From contig RPRB01000014.1 of the NCBI GenBank assembly GCA_003818285.1, positions 1-53,069 of the forward strand: DNA of 53,069 nt. The letters run 5' to 3'. The notes below the pieces were generated by a model that worked only from the letters and a program-made list of their open reading frames with translations, made no database searches and was not told the DNA's origin. Shown here piece after piece: positions 33,372 to 42,088 of the stretch. The number at the start of each line of letters is the position of its first letter. Position 1 is the first letter of the stretch. The position numbers and the translations under genes were made by a program. The stretch is from Myxococcaceae bacterium (lineage in GTDB: Bacteria > Myxococcota > Myxococcia > Myxococcales > Myxococcaceae).

Positions 33372-36300
33372 TCAGCGGGCGAGGACGAACGCGCAGACCG
33401 AGTCGAGCTGGAGCCGGAGCCCCTCGAGCGCCTCGACCAGCGTGCGGTGGTGGGCCCGCTCCTCGCCGAGCTGGGCCTGGATCGCCGCCGGCGGCAGCCC
33501 CTGATGGCGCAGGGCGCGCTCGAGCCGGACGAGAGAGCGGTCGCGCTCGTCCTCGAGCTTCTTCCGCGCCGCTCCCTGCATCTCGCGCAGCTCCGCGCCC
33601 GCAGCGCGCGTGGCCTCGGCCATGGCCGGGTCGACGAACCTGCCCAGATCCGGGAACGCGGCGCGGACCTGGTCTCCCTGGAGCGCGCGTCCTTCCTCGC
33701 GCGCGAGCAGGTCGAGGAGCCGCGGCTCGAGGCCGGGCGTCCCGTCCGCGCCAGCGGTCACCGCCACCCGGATCAGGCTCCGGTCGAGCACCCGCGAGAG
33801 CTGCCGCGAGGGCACCCGAGCACCGGGGCTGGTGTCCTCCGGCTCCGGGGGCACCACGTGGAAGAGGACCTCGAGGCCGCGCGCCGGCGCCCCTCGGTGC
33901 TGGATGGCCCGGCACCCGTTCCGCCCGTAGGGCCCGTCGCGGAGGAAGCCGAACAGCGCCTCGACGATGGAGTGACCGGTGGCGAAGAACTCGATCTCCT
34001 CCTGCTCCACCGCGGTGTCGCGCCAGAACGTCCCGAGGACGGTGCGCTCCTCCCCGAGCTCCAGCCCTGGCAGCGCCTCGACCTTGAGCGCATGTCCGAA
34101 GTGGAAGGCGCACTGGAACGCATCCACTTGCTCATCGGTGTCCACGCCGATGCCCACCCGGCGCGCCAGCTCGGTGACCGTCTCCTCCAGCCGCTCGTCG
34201 AGATCGCGGGCGATGGCCCAGAGGCCGTCCTCCAGCGAGCCGTCCCGGTCCAGCTCGAGGCCGATGCGTGCCCCGGCTCGATCGACGAGTGCCTGCACCG
34301 CTTCCCGATCGAAGCTGCGCTCGTCGAGCAACGGGTCATACGCCCGGCGAATCGCGGTCCGGGCCTCGGCGACACGAGCCGCCAGCGTGGTGCGGTACGC
34401 GGCTCGCTCCGCGGGGGTGGCCAGCGCCAGCTCGAGGATGCGCGGCTCGACCTCCTCCAGCACCGCGTCGAGGCCGCCCACCGTCTCGCCAAACACGCCC
34501 ACCGCATCCGCGAGCAGGGCGAGGACGTCCGAGGCGAGCGTGCCCCGGACGTCGAAGACGTGGATATCCACCGGCTGGGTCTGGCCGATGCGGTCGAGGC
34601 GGCCGATGCGCTGCTCCATCGTCGCCGGGCTCCAGGGAAGGTCGTAGTTCACGAGGTGATGCGCGAACTGGAAGTTCCGGCCCTCTCCGCCCACCTCCGT
34701 GGAGATCAGGATCTTGGGCCCGTCCGGATCGCGGAAGCGGGCCACCTGGCGGTCGCGTTCCACGAGCGCGAGCTCGCCGTGGTAGCCCAGCGCCTCGATT
34801 CCGTCCGCCGAGAGGAGCGCGCGGAGGCTCTCCAGCGTCGCCTGAGCCTCGGTGAACAGGAGCATCTTCGCCTCGGGCTCGTCTTCCCAGACGTCGGCGA
34901 GGAGCGCCCGGAGCGCCTGGTACTTCGCATCGCGCTCGGGAAGCACGGGCGGCGAGTCAAGGAGTCCGCTCGCAGCCTGGGTGAACGCCACCGGAGAGGA
35001 GTCCAGTCGCCGGAGCAGTCCGGCGAGCGCCGCGCCTCGGACCGAGCCCGCCCGCACCGCGGCCAGCACCGCGTCCCGGGCCAGCAGCTCGGCCTCGGGG
35101 GGCTCGACCACGTGCCGGTGGAGCCGGCGAGCGCTGAATCCGCCCACCCGGGCGCGGCGGTTCCGGACCAGCGCCTCGGAGAGGCTGTAGGTCTCGGCCA
35201 GGTGGGCGAGCAGCGCGGCCCGGTCGGTGAGAGCGGCGAGCTCCCGGTCGTCCGGAAAGCGAAGACGGAGAGCGCCGACGGCCGACGCGGCCTCGGCGTC
35301 GTCTCCTTCCAGCAGGGCACGGACGGTGCGCGAGAGCGCCTCCTGCCGCTCGATGCGTGCCCGGAACGCGGCGGCGTCGGGGGCCGTCACCGGGTCGAGC
35401 AGGGTCAGGAGCGCCCGGTACTCGTCCGGGTCGAGCTGCATCGGAGTGGCGGTCAGGAGCAGGAGCCCCCAGGTGCGGGTGGCGAGCGCCTCGACGGCGG
35501 CGAAGGCCTTCTCCCCGCGGAGGTGGTGCGCCTCGTCGACGATGATCAGATCCCAGTTCGCGGCAGCGACCTCCTCGAGCTCCTCCGGGGAGCGAGAGAG
35601 GAGCTCGAGGCTGGTGACCACCCGCGAGAAACGCTCCCAGGGCGAGAGCTCGGGCTCCTCGCGCCGGCTCCGCGCCAGCCGCTCGCCGTCCACGAGGGTG
35701 AACAGCTGCTGGAACTTGTGAAACAGCTCGGCCAGCCACTGGACGGTGAGGTGGCTGGGAGTCACCACCAGGACGCGCGCGGCCAGCCCGGAGAGCCGCA
35801 GCGCGGAGAAGATCATCCCCGCCTCGATGGTCTTGCCCAGTCCCACCTCGTCGGCGAGCACGAACCGGGGCCGGCGGGCGGAGAGCACCCGCTGAACCAC
35901 GCCCACCTGGTGTGGCTTGACCATCACCCGGCTGGCGAGGAGCGCGCCGAGCGCATCGTTGCGTCGCTCCTCGTCCAGGGCCAGCGCCTGCCGGCGGAGG
36001 AGGAAGGCACGGGCATCGGCCACCCTCCCCTCTCGCATCATGGTGAGGAGGTCGGTGTCTGGCGGAGGAGCGTGGACCTCCGACTCGGGGAGCTCGTCCT
36101 CGCCCCCATCCTCGTAGCGGAGCACGTACCGGCGCAGCCCGCGGCCACCGGGTTCCTCGCCGGTGATCGTCGCCGCCCGGCCCTTCCCGGTCCGCACCCG
36201 ATCCCCAGGCACGAACGGGTGCGGGAGCAGGGTGTTCCCGCGGGTGGAGACGAGAGTCGGTTGCGAGCGGCCGGGGAAGAGGACCTCGGCCAGCGCTCCG

Positions 36301-36398
36301 CCCTCGAGCGTGCGGAGGAGATGCCCCACCCCCCACTCGGGCTGCAGGGCGTAACGGACCTTCATTCCTGGGACGAATGCCACGTCCGGCGTTTGCAC
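33372..36398 (-). CDS. SNF2/RapA-like DEAD/DEAH ATPase (RNA polymerase recycling type)
   Basis: This 1008-residue SWI2/SNF2-type ATPase has an N-terminal beta-rich region (VRYALQPEWGVGHLLRT, VPGDRVRTGKGRAATI, residues about 10-105) like the RapA Tudor-like domains, then helicase lobe 1 with Walker A DEVGLGKT at 183-190 and DEAH at 288-291, SNF2 lobe 2 with TEVGGEGRNFQFAHHLVNYDLPW and QRIGRLDRIGQTQPV (motifs V and VI), and a long C-terminal domain. RapA binds RNA polymerase and recycles it from stalled complexes. GTG at 36398 is the longest start; an ATG 33 bases further in (MKVRYALQ) is an alternative without a better ribosome site. It could instead be another helicase-like repair protein. 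Confidence 0.87.
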   Translation of the reverse strand: MQTPDVAFVPGMKVRYALQPEWGVGHLLRTLEGGALAEVLFPGRSQPTLVSTRGNTLLPHPFVPGDRVRTGKGRAATITGEEPGGRGLRRYVLRYEDGGEDELPESEVHAPPPDTDLLTMMREGRVADARAFLLRRQALALDEERRNDALGALLASRVMVKPHQVGVVQRVLSARRPRFVLADEVGLGKTIEAGMIFSALRLSGLAARVLVVTPSHLTVQWLAELFHKFQQLFTLVDGERLARSRREEPELSPWERFSRVVTSLELLSRSPEELEEVAAANWDLIIVDEAHHLRGEKAFAAVEALATRTWGLLLLTATPMQLDPDEYRALLTLLDPVTAPDAAAFRARIERQEALSRTVRALLEGDDAEAASAVGALRLRFPDDRELAALTDRAALLAHLAETYSLSEALVRNRRARVGGFSARRLHRHVVEPPEAELLARDAVLAAVRAGSVRGAALAGLLRRLDSSPVAFTQAASGLLDSPPVLPERDAKYQALRALLADVWEDEPEAKMLLFTEAQATLESLRALLSADGIEALGYHGELALVERDRQVARFRDPDGPKILISTEVGGEGRNFQFAHHLVNYDLPWSPATMEQRIGRLDRIGQTQPVDIHVFDVRGTLASDVLALLADAVGVFGETVGGLDAVLEEVEPRILELALATPAERAAYRTTLAARVAEARTAIRRAYDPLLDERSFDREAVQALVDRAGARIGLELDRDGSLEDGLWAIARDLDERLEETVTELARRVGIGVDTDEQVDAFQCAFHFGHALKVEALPGLELGEERTVLGTFWRDTAVEQEEIEFFATGHSIVEALFGFLRDGPYGRNGCRAIQHRGAPARGLEVLFHVVPPEPEDTSPGARVPSRQLSRVLDRSLIRVAVTAGADGTPGLEPRLLDLLAREEGRALQGDQVRAAFPDLGRFVDPAMAEATRAAGAELREMQGAARKKLEDERDRSLVRLERALRHQGLPPAAIQAQLGEERAHHRTLVEALEGLRLQLDSVCAFVLAR

Positions 36399-36479
36399 CG
36401 CTTCGGTGAGCTACGCAAGCCTCACGAGCGGTCGACTCTCAGCTGACCGGGGTCTGCTCCCCGCTCACCGGGCGCGCTT

Positions 36480-37811
36480 TCAGCGGTCGACGCGCTCGGC
36501 GGTGGTGGCTGCCTCCGGCGGCTGCAGACCGAACCCGTGCAGGGTCAGCGCGTTCTCGCGGAGCACGCCCTTGCCGATCTGCAGAGCCTGGGCCTTGGTG
36601 ACCAGCCCGTCGCTCACCATGCGCGACAGGGCGATGGCCAGCGCCGCGCGGGTGGTCTCCGCGCCGAGGAAGGTCAGCTCGGGCCAGCGCAGCTGCGAGG
36701 CAGAGGGATCGGAGGCGGCGTCGGTCGCGAAGCACACCCGCTCCGGCGCGAGCTCGAACCAGCGGCGGAGCGACTCCCCCAGCTCGGTCGGCGAGCGCAC
36801 CAGGTCCTGGACGCTCACGTCGGCGTAGACGTTGGGCCGGAGCAGGAGCGGCCCGGTCTCCTTGTCGAAGGGGAAGCCGCCGTGCACCAGAAGCCACTTC
36901 GTCTTCTGCAGGCGAGGGTCGGCCATCGATGCCCCGAGGAGGATCGGGTTGCCGTAGCCGACGATGCCGGTGGCATCGCGCGACATCCCGGTCTTCACGT
37001 GCACCACCAGGCCCACCCGTCCGGCCTCGGCGGCCAGATAACGGAAGGTGTAGTCCTGGAAGGCCTTGAGGTCGGCGGGATTGGCGCCGAACTCGCCACC
37101 AATGACCAGCCGTCCGTAGGCCGCGCGCGCGACCTCGGCGTTCACCTCGGCGAAGTCCAGCCCGCGCCACGCCGAGATCCCGACGTCGATGCCCACCGCG
37201 CCCTCGGAGACCCAGCGCTCGAGCGCGGCGGTGACCACCTTGCCCAGGTACTCGTCCAGCCCCTTGGGCAGGGTGTACATGCGCGCGGCGATGAAGAACG
37301 GCTTCAGCGCCTCGGCGGAGTCCTGGGCGAACGGACGCAGGAAGACGTCGGCCCGGGGCACGAAGCGGAAGCGCTCCAACCCCTTTCCGGTCAGCGGGTC
37401 ACCGGAGACGATGGCCATCTCGACGCTGGCCAGGTCGAGCATGTGGTTGGAGAACTCCGCGCCCAGGTCCTCGACCAGCAGCTCACGAGCTTGCTGCAGC
37501 TCGGCGAAGCGCTTCTCGGGCTCGGCGAAACGCTTGTCCGACGGGTCGGGGACGTTCACCTTGTAGAGGAGCTTCCAGGTCCGGGCCCACTCGGGGCCGA
37601 GGCCGCGCAGCCGGAGCGGGAGGTCGGTCGCGCTGCGCTGCTGGGCGAGTGCCTTGCCAGCCGGCTCGACGCGGTTGATGAGCAGATGCGAGTGCGCGTC
37701 CACTGCCTTCACCTTCGCGAGCTCGGTGAGCAGCGCGCGATCGGCCGACTGGGCCAGGACGGTGGAAGGCAGGACGGCGGCGACGAGGAACGGAACGAGC
37801 CGACGGACCAT
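36480..37811 (-). CDS. Secreted amidohydrolase-fold protein
   Basis: The 443-residue protein starts with a signal peptide (MVRRLVPFLVAAVLPSTVLAQ). The mature part has the TIM-barrel amidohydrolase layout: DAHSHLL near the start (HxH metal pair), a late HVKTGM (strand 4-5), LLVHGGFPFDKETG (strand 6 His) and FATDAASDPS (strand 8 Asp). These correspond to the metal ligands of amidohydrolase-2-like enzymes such as uronate isomerase relatives and decarboxylases. Substrate unknown; a periplasmic location is inferred from the signal. It lies 81 bases downstream of the helicase gene start on the same strand and 48 bases from the ABC1 kinase stop. Confidence 0.82.
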   Translation of the reverse strand: MVRRLVPFLVAAVLPSTVLAQSADRALLTELAKVKAVDAHSHLLINRVEPAGKALAQQRSATDLPLRLRGLGPEWARTWKLLYKVNVPDPSDKRFAEPEKRFAELQQARELLVEDLGAEFSNHMLDLASVEMAIVSGDPLTGKGLERFRFVPRADVFLRPFAQDSAEALKPFFIAARMYTLPKGLDEYLGKVVTAALERWVSEGAVGIDVGISAWRGLDFAEVNAEVARAAYGRLVIGGEFGANPADLKAFQDYTFRYLAAEAGRVGLVVHVKTGMSRDATGIVGYGNPILLGASMADPRLQKTKWLLVHGGFPFDKETGPLLLRPNVYADVSVQDLVRSPTELGESLRRWFELAPERVCFATDAASDPSASQLRWPELTFLGAETTRAALAIALSRMVSDGLVTKAQALQIGKGVLRENALTLHGFGLQPPEAATTAERVDR

Positions 37812-37859
37812 GAACTGCGCAAGCCTCGCACGCCTCGGCCGGCCTGGCCATCCGGCGGC

Positions 37860-39158
37860 TCAGCCGAGCAGCGGTAGCAGGCTCAGGTAGAAGGGGCGGA
37901 AATCTCCGCGCGCACCGAGGAGGCGCAGGTTCTGCTGCAGCCCCCCGAAGGCACGGACGAACATCACTCCCTCCGCGGGAGGACGGATCTTCAGGAATTG
38001 CGCGGCGTGCCTGGCGAAGAGTTTACGGCTGTCGGGGGCCATGGTGTCGTGTGCGTAGTCGTAGTCGTCGGTGCGCAAGGCGCGGCCCGCGACGTGGAGC
38101 AGCTCCTCGAGGAGCGGGCGCGCCTCCTCGTCCGGCAGATCCACGGTGAAGCCGACCCGGCGCACCAGGGTGAGCACGTCGATCGGCTTCTGCTCCAGCA
38201 CCCAGTGGAACACGTCGCGGTGACCTTCGAAGAACTCGCGGCTGAAGCGCTTCACGCTGCCGAAGTCGAGCACCCCCAGCCTCCCGTCCGGCATCACCGT
38301 GAAGTTTCCGGGATGCGGGTCGGCGTGCACCGTGCCGTCGACCAGGAACGCGCCGTGGATCGCGCGGATCAGCAGGCCCGAGACGCGCAACCGCTCGGCG
38401 TTGTCCGGGTGCGAGGTCAGGAAGGTCTTGAGGGTTTGCCCCGGGAGGTACTCCATGGTCAGCACCCGGCTGCTGGTGCGCTCGTCGACGATCTCCGGAA
38501 CCACGATGTCGGGCAGTCCCGCCGAGGCCCGGGCGAACTCGCGCGCCAGACGGCCCTCGCGGGAGTAGTCGAGCTCGTGGGCCAGTTCCTCGGCCAGCTC
38601 GTGGAAGTACTTGCGACCGTCGAGTGCGCGGTGGGTGAGGGCCATGGTCCTCACCACTAGGCCCAGGTTGTCGATGTCGCTCCGGAGCGCCTGATCGATC
38701 CCCGGGTACTGCACCTTCACCGCCACCTCGCGGCCGTCGCGCAGGCGTGCTCGGTGGACCTGCCCGAGGCTGGCGGCGGCCATCGGCTCGCGGCTGAACT
38801 CGGCGAAGAGCTCATCGGGGCTGCCGCCCAGCTCGTCCTCGAGCACCGCTGCCACCCGCTCGAATGGCATCGGCGGGGCCTCGTTCTGCAGCCGGGCCAG
38901 GACCGCGCGCACCTCGGGCGGGAAGAGGTCCGGGTCCATGCTGGCCACCTGCCCCAGCTTCATCGCCGCGCCCTTGAGGTCGCCGAGCGTCGCGACGAGC
39001 TTCTCGGCGGTTCCCTTGCCGATGCTGCTCGGGTCGAAGCCAGCCAGCCGCTTCACCCCGCGGGCGAGCGCGTCGCTGCCGAGGTGTGCGCCGAGACCGG
39101 CGAGCTTCCGCAGCCGGGCGAGTCGTGAGGACGGCGGCCCGTCCGGGTCCTTGGCCAT
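37860..39158 (-). CDS. ABC1/AarF/UbiB family protein kinase-like protein
   Basis: The MAKDPDG start at 39158 is chosen; two upstream in-frame starts are possible but none has a clear ribosome site. This 432-residue protein has the ABC1 signatures in order: KGTAEKLVATLGDLKGAAMKLGQVASM (the KxGQ helix), MAAASLGQVHRARL (Ala-rich loop in place of the kinase Gly-rich loop), VAVKVQYPGID (catalytic Lys), VHADPHPGNF (catalytic Asp) and LDFGSV (metal-binding DFG). The family affects ubiquinone or other isoprenoid lipid metabolism. The gene faces away from the DprE1-like gene. Confidence 0.9.
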   Translation of the reverse strand: MAKDPDGPPSSRLARLRKLAGLGAHLGSDALARGVKRLAGFDPSSIGKGTAEKLVATLGDLKGAAMKLGQVASMDPDLFPPEVRAVLARLQNEAPPMPFERVAAVLEDELGGSPDELFAEFSREPMAAASLGQVHRARLRDGREVAVKVQYPGIDQALRSDIDNLGLVVRTMALTHRALDGRKYFHELAEELAHELDYSREGRLAREFARASAGLPDIVVPEIVDERTSSRVLTMEYLPGQTLKTFLTSHPDNAERLRVSGLLIRAIHGAFLVDGTVHADPHPGNFTVMPDGRLGVLDFGSVKRFSREFFEGHRDVFHWVLEQKPIDVLTLVRRVGFTVDLPDEEARPLLEELLHVAGRALRTDDYDYAHDTMAPDSRKLFARHAAQFLKIRPPAEGVMFVRAFGGLQQNLRLLGARGDFRPFYLSLLPLLG

Positions 39159-39229
39159 GACAGTCGCCGAGCACATAACGTCCGTCGGGCGGCCCCGCGG
39201 TCCCATGTCGAAACGGGGGTGATGCCAGC

Positions 39230-40555
39230 ATGTCGCCGGGGCGAGAGACCGTGGTACGCCAGCCTGCCGTGGAGCGGTCGGGAGACTCTGCTGGCCCCGA
39301 GAGCTGGGGGCGGTACCCCAGGGTGGCGCAGGAGGCGCTGCCGCTGGCGTGGGCGGATGACCCGCTCCCGTCCGGGGTGCCCGTCCTCGCCCACGGCATG
39401 GGGCGCAGCTACGGCGACAGCTGCCTGAACGCCGAGGGCCCGGTGCTCCTGACCCGCGAGCTCCGGCGATTCATCTCCTTCGACGCGGACACGGGCGTGC
39501 TCCGGGCCGAAGCCGGGACCTCGCTGGGGGAAGTCACCCAGCTGGTGCTCGGGCGCGGCTGGATCCCCCCCGTGCTTCCGGGGACGCAGTTCGTCACCCT
39601 GGGCGGCGCGGTGGCCAACGACATCCACGGCAAGAATCACCACCGCTCCGCCGCCTTCGGCCGGCACGTCCGCGCACTGGGGCTGCGCCGGAGCGACGGC
39701 AGCCTCAGCACGCTCTACCCCGGAGACCCCCTGTTCGCGGCGACCGTGGCCGGGCTGGGGCTCACCGGGCTGATCACCTGGGTGGAGATGCAGCTCGAGC
39801 GGGTTCCGAGCGGCTGGATCGAGGCGCAGGGCATCCGGTTCGCCTCGCTGGAGGAGGTCGAGGCCCTGGACGACGCGTCGCGGGACACCCACGCGCACAC
39901 CGTGGCCTGGATCGACGGGCTGGCGCGCGGCAAGGCCCTGGGGCGCGGCGTGTACTTTCGCGGCAACCCCGCCGAGGGCCCGGCGACGCCCCCCCGGCGT
40001 CCGAGCCCGAAGAACCTTCCCTTCGAGGCGCCGGAGTTCCTCCTCTCGCCGTTCCTCCTGCGGACCTTCAACGCGCTCTACGATCACCTTCCCCGCTGGC
40101 GCTCGCGGACCTCGGCGTGGAAGTTCTTCCACCCCCTCGACGCGCTGGGTGGATGGAACCGGCTCTACGGACGGCGCGGCTTCTTCCAGCATCAGTCGGT
40201 GGTGCCGGACATGGAAGGCGTGCGGGCCCTCCTCGCGCTGACCTCCACCCGCGGCCAGGCGGCGTTCCTGACGGTGCTGAAACGCTTCGGGTCGCTGAGC
40301 TCCCCGGGGATGCTCTCCTTCCCGCGTCCCGGCTGGACGCTGGCGATCGACGTCCCCAACCGTGGCGAGGAGACGCTGGCCTACCTGGACGAGATGGACG
40401 CGGTGGTGCGGACCTACGGCGGAGCGATGTACCCGGCGAAGGACGCGCGGATGTCGGCGGAGACCTTCCGGCTCGGGTATCCCCGGCTGGACGAGTTCGC
40501 GACGTTCATCGACCCGGCGTTCCGGTCGCGCTTCTGGTCGCGGGTGATGGGATGA
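39230..40555 (+). CDS. FAD-binding oxidoreductase, DprE1-like
   Basis: The 441-residue VAO-type flavoprotein has the FAD-binding AHGMGRSYGDSCLN, AEAGTSLGEVTQLVLGRGWIPPVLPGT and GGAVANDIHGKNHHRS stretches of decaprenylphosphoryl-ribose 2-oxidase (DprE1), and the C-terminal AKDARMSAETFRLGYPRLDEF block with Lys404 matching the DprE1 Lys418 region. At the position of mycobacterial Cys387 (GWNICVDFP), this protein has Ala372 (GWTLAIDVP). That Cys is the covalent target of benzothiazinones, so the homologue would be naturally insensitive. The stop overlaps the partner SDR gene (ATGA), as in dprE1-dprE2. The sugar substrate in this organism is not known; other VAO oxidases of polyprenyl sugars are possible. 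Confidence 0.87.
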   Translation: MSPGRETVVRQPAVERSGDSAGPESWGRYPRVAQEALPLAWADDPLPSGVPVLAHGMGRSYGDSCLNAEGPVLLTRELRRFISFDADTGVLRAEAGTSLGEVTQLVLGRGWIPPVLPGTQFVTLGGAVANDIHGKNHHRSAAFGRHVRALGLRRSDGSLSTLYPGDPLFAATVAGLGLTGLITWVEMQLERVPSGWIEAQGIRFASLEEVEALDDASRDTHAHTVAWIDGLARGKALGRGVYFRGNPAEGPATPPRRPSPKNLPFEAPEFLLSPFLLRTFNALYDHLPRWRSRTSAWKFFHPLDALGGWNRLYGRRGFFQHQSVVPDMEGVRALLALTSTRGQAAFLTVLKRFGSLSSPGMLSFPRPGWTLAIDVPNRGEETLAYLDEMDAVVRTYGGAMYPAKDARMSAETFRLGYPRLDEFATFIDPAFRSRFWSRVMG

Positions 40556-41301
40556 ACGGGGCGCAGCGGGTCCTGGTGCTCGGAGCGACCAGCGGCATCG
40601 CCCAGGCGGTCGCGCGGGTCTACGCCGCGTCCGGGGCGCGCTTGGCGCTGGTGGCTCGCTCGCGCGAGCACCTGTCCGCCGTGGCCGCCGACCTCGCGGT
40701 GCGCGGAGCCGAGGTGGTGCTGCAGCGAGCCACGGACCTCTGTGAGATCGAGCGCCAGCGGACGCTCATCGCCGAGGCCGAGCGGGCGCTGGGCGGCTTC
40801 GACGTGGTGCTGGTGGCGCACGGGGTGCTCCCCGATCAGCAGGCCTGTCAGCAGGATCCGCGGCGGGCGGTCAGCTCGTGGGACGTGAACTTCGCCAGCG
40901 CGGCGACGCTGATGGAGGCCGCGGCCGAGCGGATGGTCGGCGCGGAGGACGGGGTCCTCGGGGTTCTCTCGAGCGTGGCCGGCGACCGGGGCCGCGCCGA
41001 CAACTACGTGTACGGTGCGGCGAAGGCAGCGCTGACCACCTACGCGAGCGGGCTCGCTCATCGGCTGCGGGGGACCGGCGTCACGGTGGTGATCATCAAG
41101 CCGGGGCCCGTCGGCACCCCGATGATCGCCGGGCGGAACCTGTCCCCGCGCCTGGTCGCCGACGTGGACGTGGTGGGACGCCGGATCCACCGCGCCCTCG
41201 AGCGCGGCGAGCGCATGCTCTACGTCCCCGGGAAGTGGCGGTGGATCATGGCCGTCATCCGGGCACTCCCCATCCGCATCTTCGAGCGCCTGCGGTTCTA
41301 G
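40552..41301 (+). CDS. SDR family oxidoreductase, DprE2-like
   Basis: The 249-residue short-chain dehydrogenase has the nucleotide motif LVLGATSGIAQAVARVYAASG (TGxxxGIG type), the VAHGVL loop, the catalytic Ser in LSSVAGDRGR and Tyr-x3-Lys in NYVYGAAKAALT, then PGPVGTPMI. The C-terminal segment MLYVPGKWRWIMAVIRALPIRIFERLRF is amphipathic, as in DprE2-type membrane-associated SDRs. Coupled by ATGA to the DprE1-like gene, the pair would carry out two-step epimerisation of a polyprenyl-linked sugar through a keto intermediate. Confidence 0.87.
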   Translation: MNGAQRVLVLGATSGIAQAVARVYAASGARLALVARSREHLSAVAADLAVRGAEVVLQRATDLCEIERQRTLIAEAERALGGFDVVLVAHGVLPDQQACQQDPRRAVSSWDVNFASAATLMEAAAERMVGAEDGVLGVLSSVAGDRGRADNYVYGAAKAALTTYASGLAHRLRGTGVTVVIIKPGPVGTPMIAGRNLSPRLVADVDVVGRRIHRALERGERMLYVPGKWRWIMAVIRALPIRIFERLRF

Positions 41302-41307
41302 ACACCT

Positions 41308-41347
41308 GCCGTAACGAGGTGTCCGCAACGAGGTGTCTGGCACCTCG
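41308..41347 (-). repeat. 40-bp hairpin repeat, copy A
   Basis: Read on the minus strand, this 40-base stretch (CGAGGTGCCAGACACCTCG then GTTGCGGACACCTCGTTACGGC) is nearly identical to 49558-49597 on the plus strand (about 36 of 40 positions). The first 19 bases form a perfect 7-bp stem, CGAGGTG and CACCTCG, around CCAGA. It lies 7 bases after the DprE2-like stop. The form resembles REP elements that are moved by REP-associated transposases, but none is present here. Confidence 0.65.
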
Positions 41348-41431
41348 AAGGGATGACGGAACCACCTGTTCTCCCTGGTCTTTCGTGATCTGGACGTCCT
41401 TTACTGTTTATTGACAGGAATTACTGTCTTG

Positions 41432-42088
41432 ATGATGATGTCGGTCGTGCAACTAGCAACGGTGCAGGCCGCCGTGCAGGTCCTCGATGCCGCAGAGACG
41501 GCTTCAGCGCTGCTGGATCCGTCCCGGCTGCGCATCCTGACGGCGCTGCGGGAGCCTGACTCGAGCGCCGGGGTGGCACGCACGCTCGGCCTTCCCCGCC
41601 AGCGGGTGGGGCACCACGTCCGGGCGCTGGAAGCGGCAGGGCTGCTCACCTGCGTCGGCGAACGGAAGAAGCGGAACTGCATCGAGCGGCTGCTGCAAGC
41701 CACCGCCCGCGCGTACGTGCTCGCGCCCCGGCTGCTGGGAGAGCTCGGGCTGTCCGCCGACGAGGTCCGGGACCGCTTCTCCAGCACCTACCTGCTCGCG
41801 GCGGCGAACCGGGTCATCGAGGAGGTCGGCGCGCTGCGGCCCCGTGCGGAGGCGGCGGGCAAGAAGCTCCCCACTCTGACCCTCCAGACCGAGGTCCGCT
41901 TCGCCTCCGCCCGATCGCAGAACGAGTTCCTCGAGGAGCTGCTCGCCGCTTTCTCCGAGCTGGTCTCCCGCCATCACCGGCCCGACGCCCCTGGCGGCCG
42001 CACCTTCCGGATCTCGCTCCTCGGACATCCGGCGCTCGCGCCGGAGCCGCCTGCCTCGCCTTTCCCCACGCAGGAGACGACGTCATGA
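41432..42088 (+). CDS. ArsR-type helix-turn-helix transcriptional regulator
   Basis: The product is about 218 residues from the first of three consecutive ATG codons at 41432 (a TTG at 41411 is the longest start). The winged-helix segment reads SALLDPSRLRILTALREPDSSAGVARTLGLPRQRVGHHVRALEAAGLLTCVGERKKRNCIER, with the recognition helix around RQRVGHHVRALE. The C-terminal half may bind a ligand or dimerise. ATGA overlap couples it to an AHSA1-domain gene, an arrangement common for ArsR-type regulators. Just upstream, TTACTGT occurs twice, 20 bases apart (41401 and 41421), and may be a binding site. Confidence 0.85.
   Translation: MMMSVVQLATVQAAVQVLDAAETASALLDPSRLRILTALREPDSSAGVARTLGLPRQRVGHHVRALEAAGLLTCVGERKKRNCIERLLQATARAYVLAPRLLGELGLSADEVRDRFSSTYLLAAANRVIEEVGALRPRAEAAGKKLPTLTLQTEVRFASARSQNEFLEELLAAFSELVSRHHRPDAPGGRTFRISLLGHPALAPEPPASPFPTQETTS

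Noticed and set aside
41411-41439. Promoter TTGACA with 17-base spacing
   Set aside because: The -10 position (GATGAT) falls in the start codon cluster and matches poorly; transcription from here would miss the likely start.
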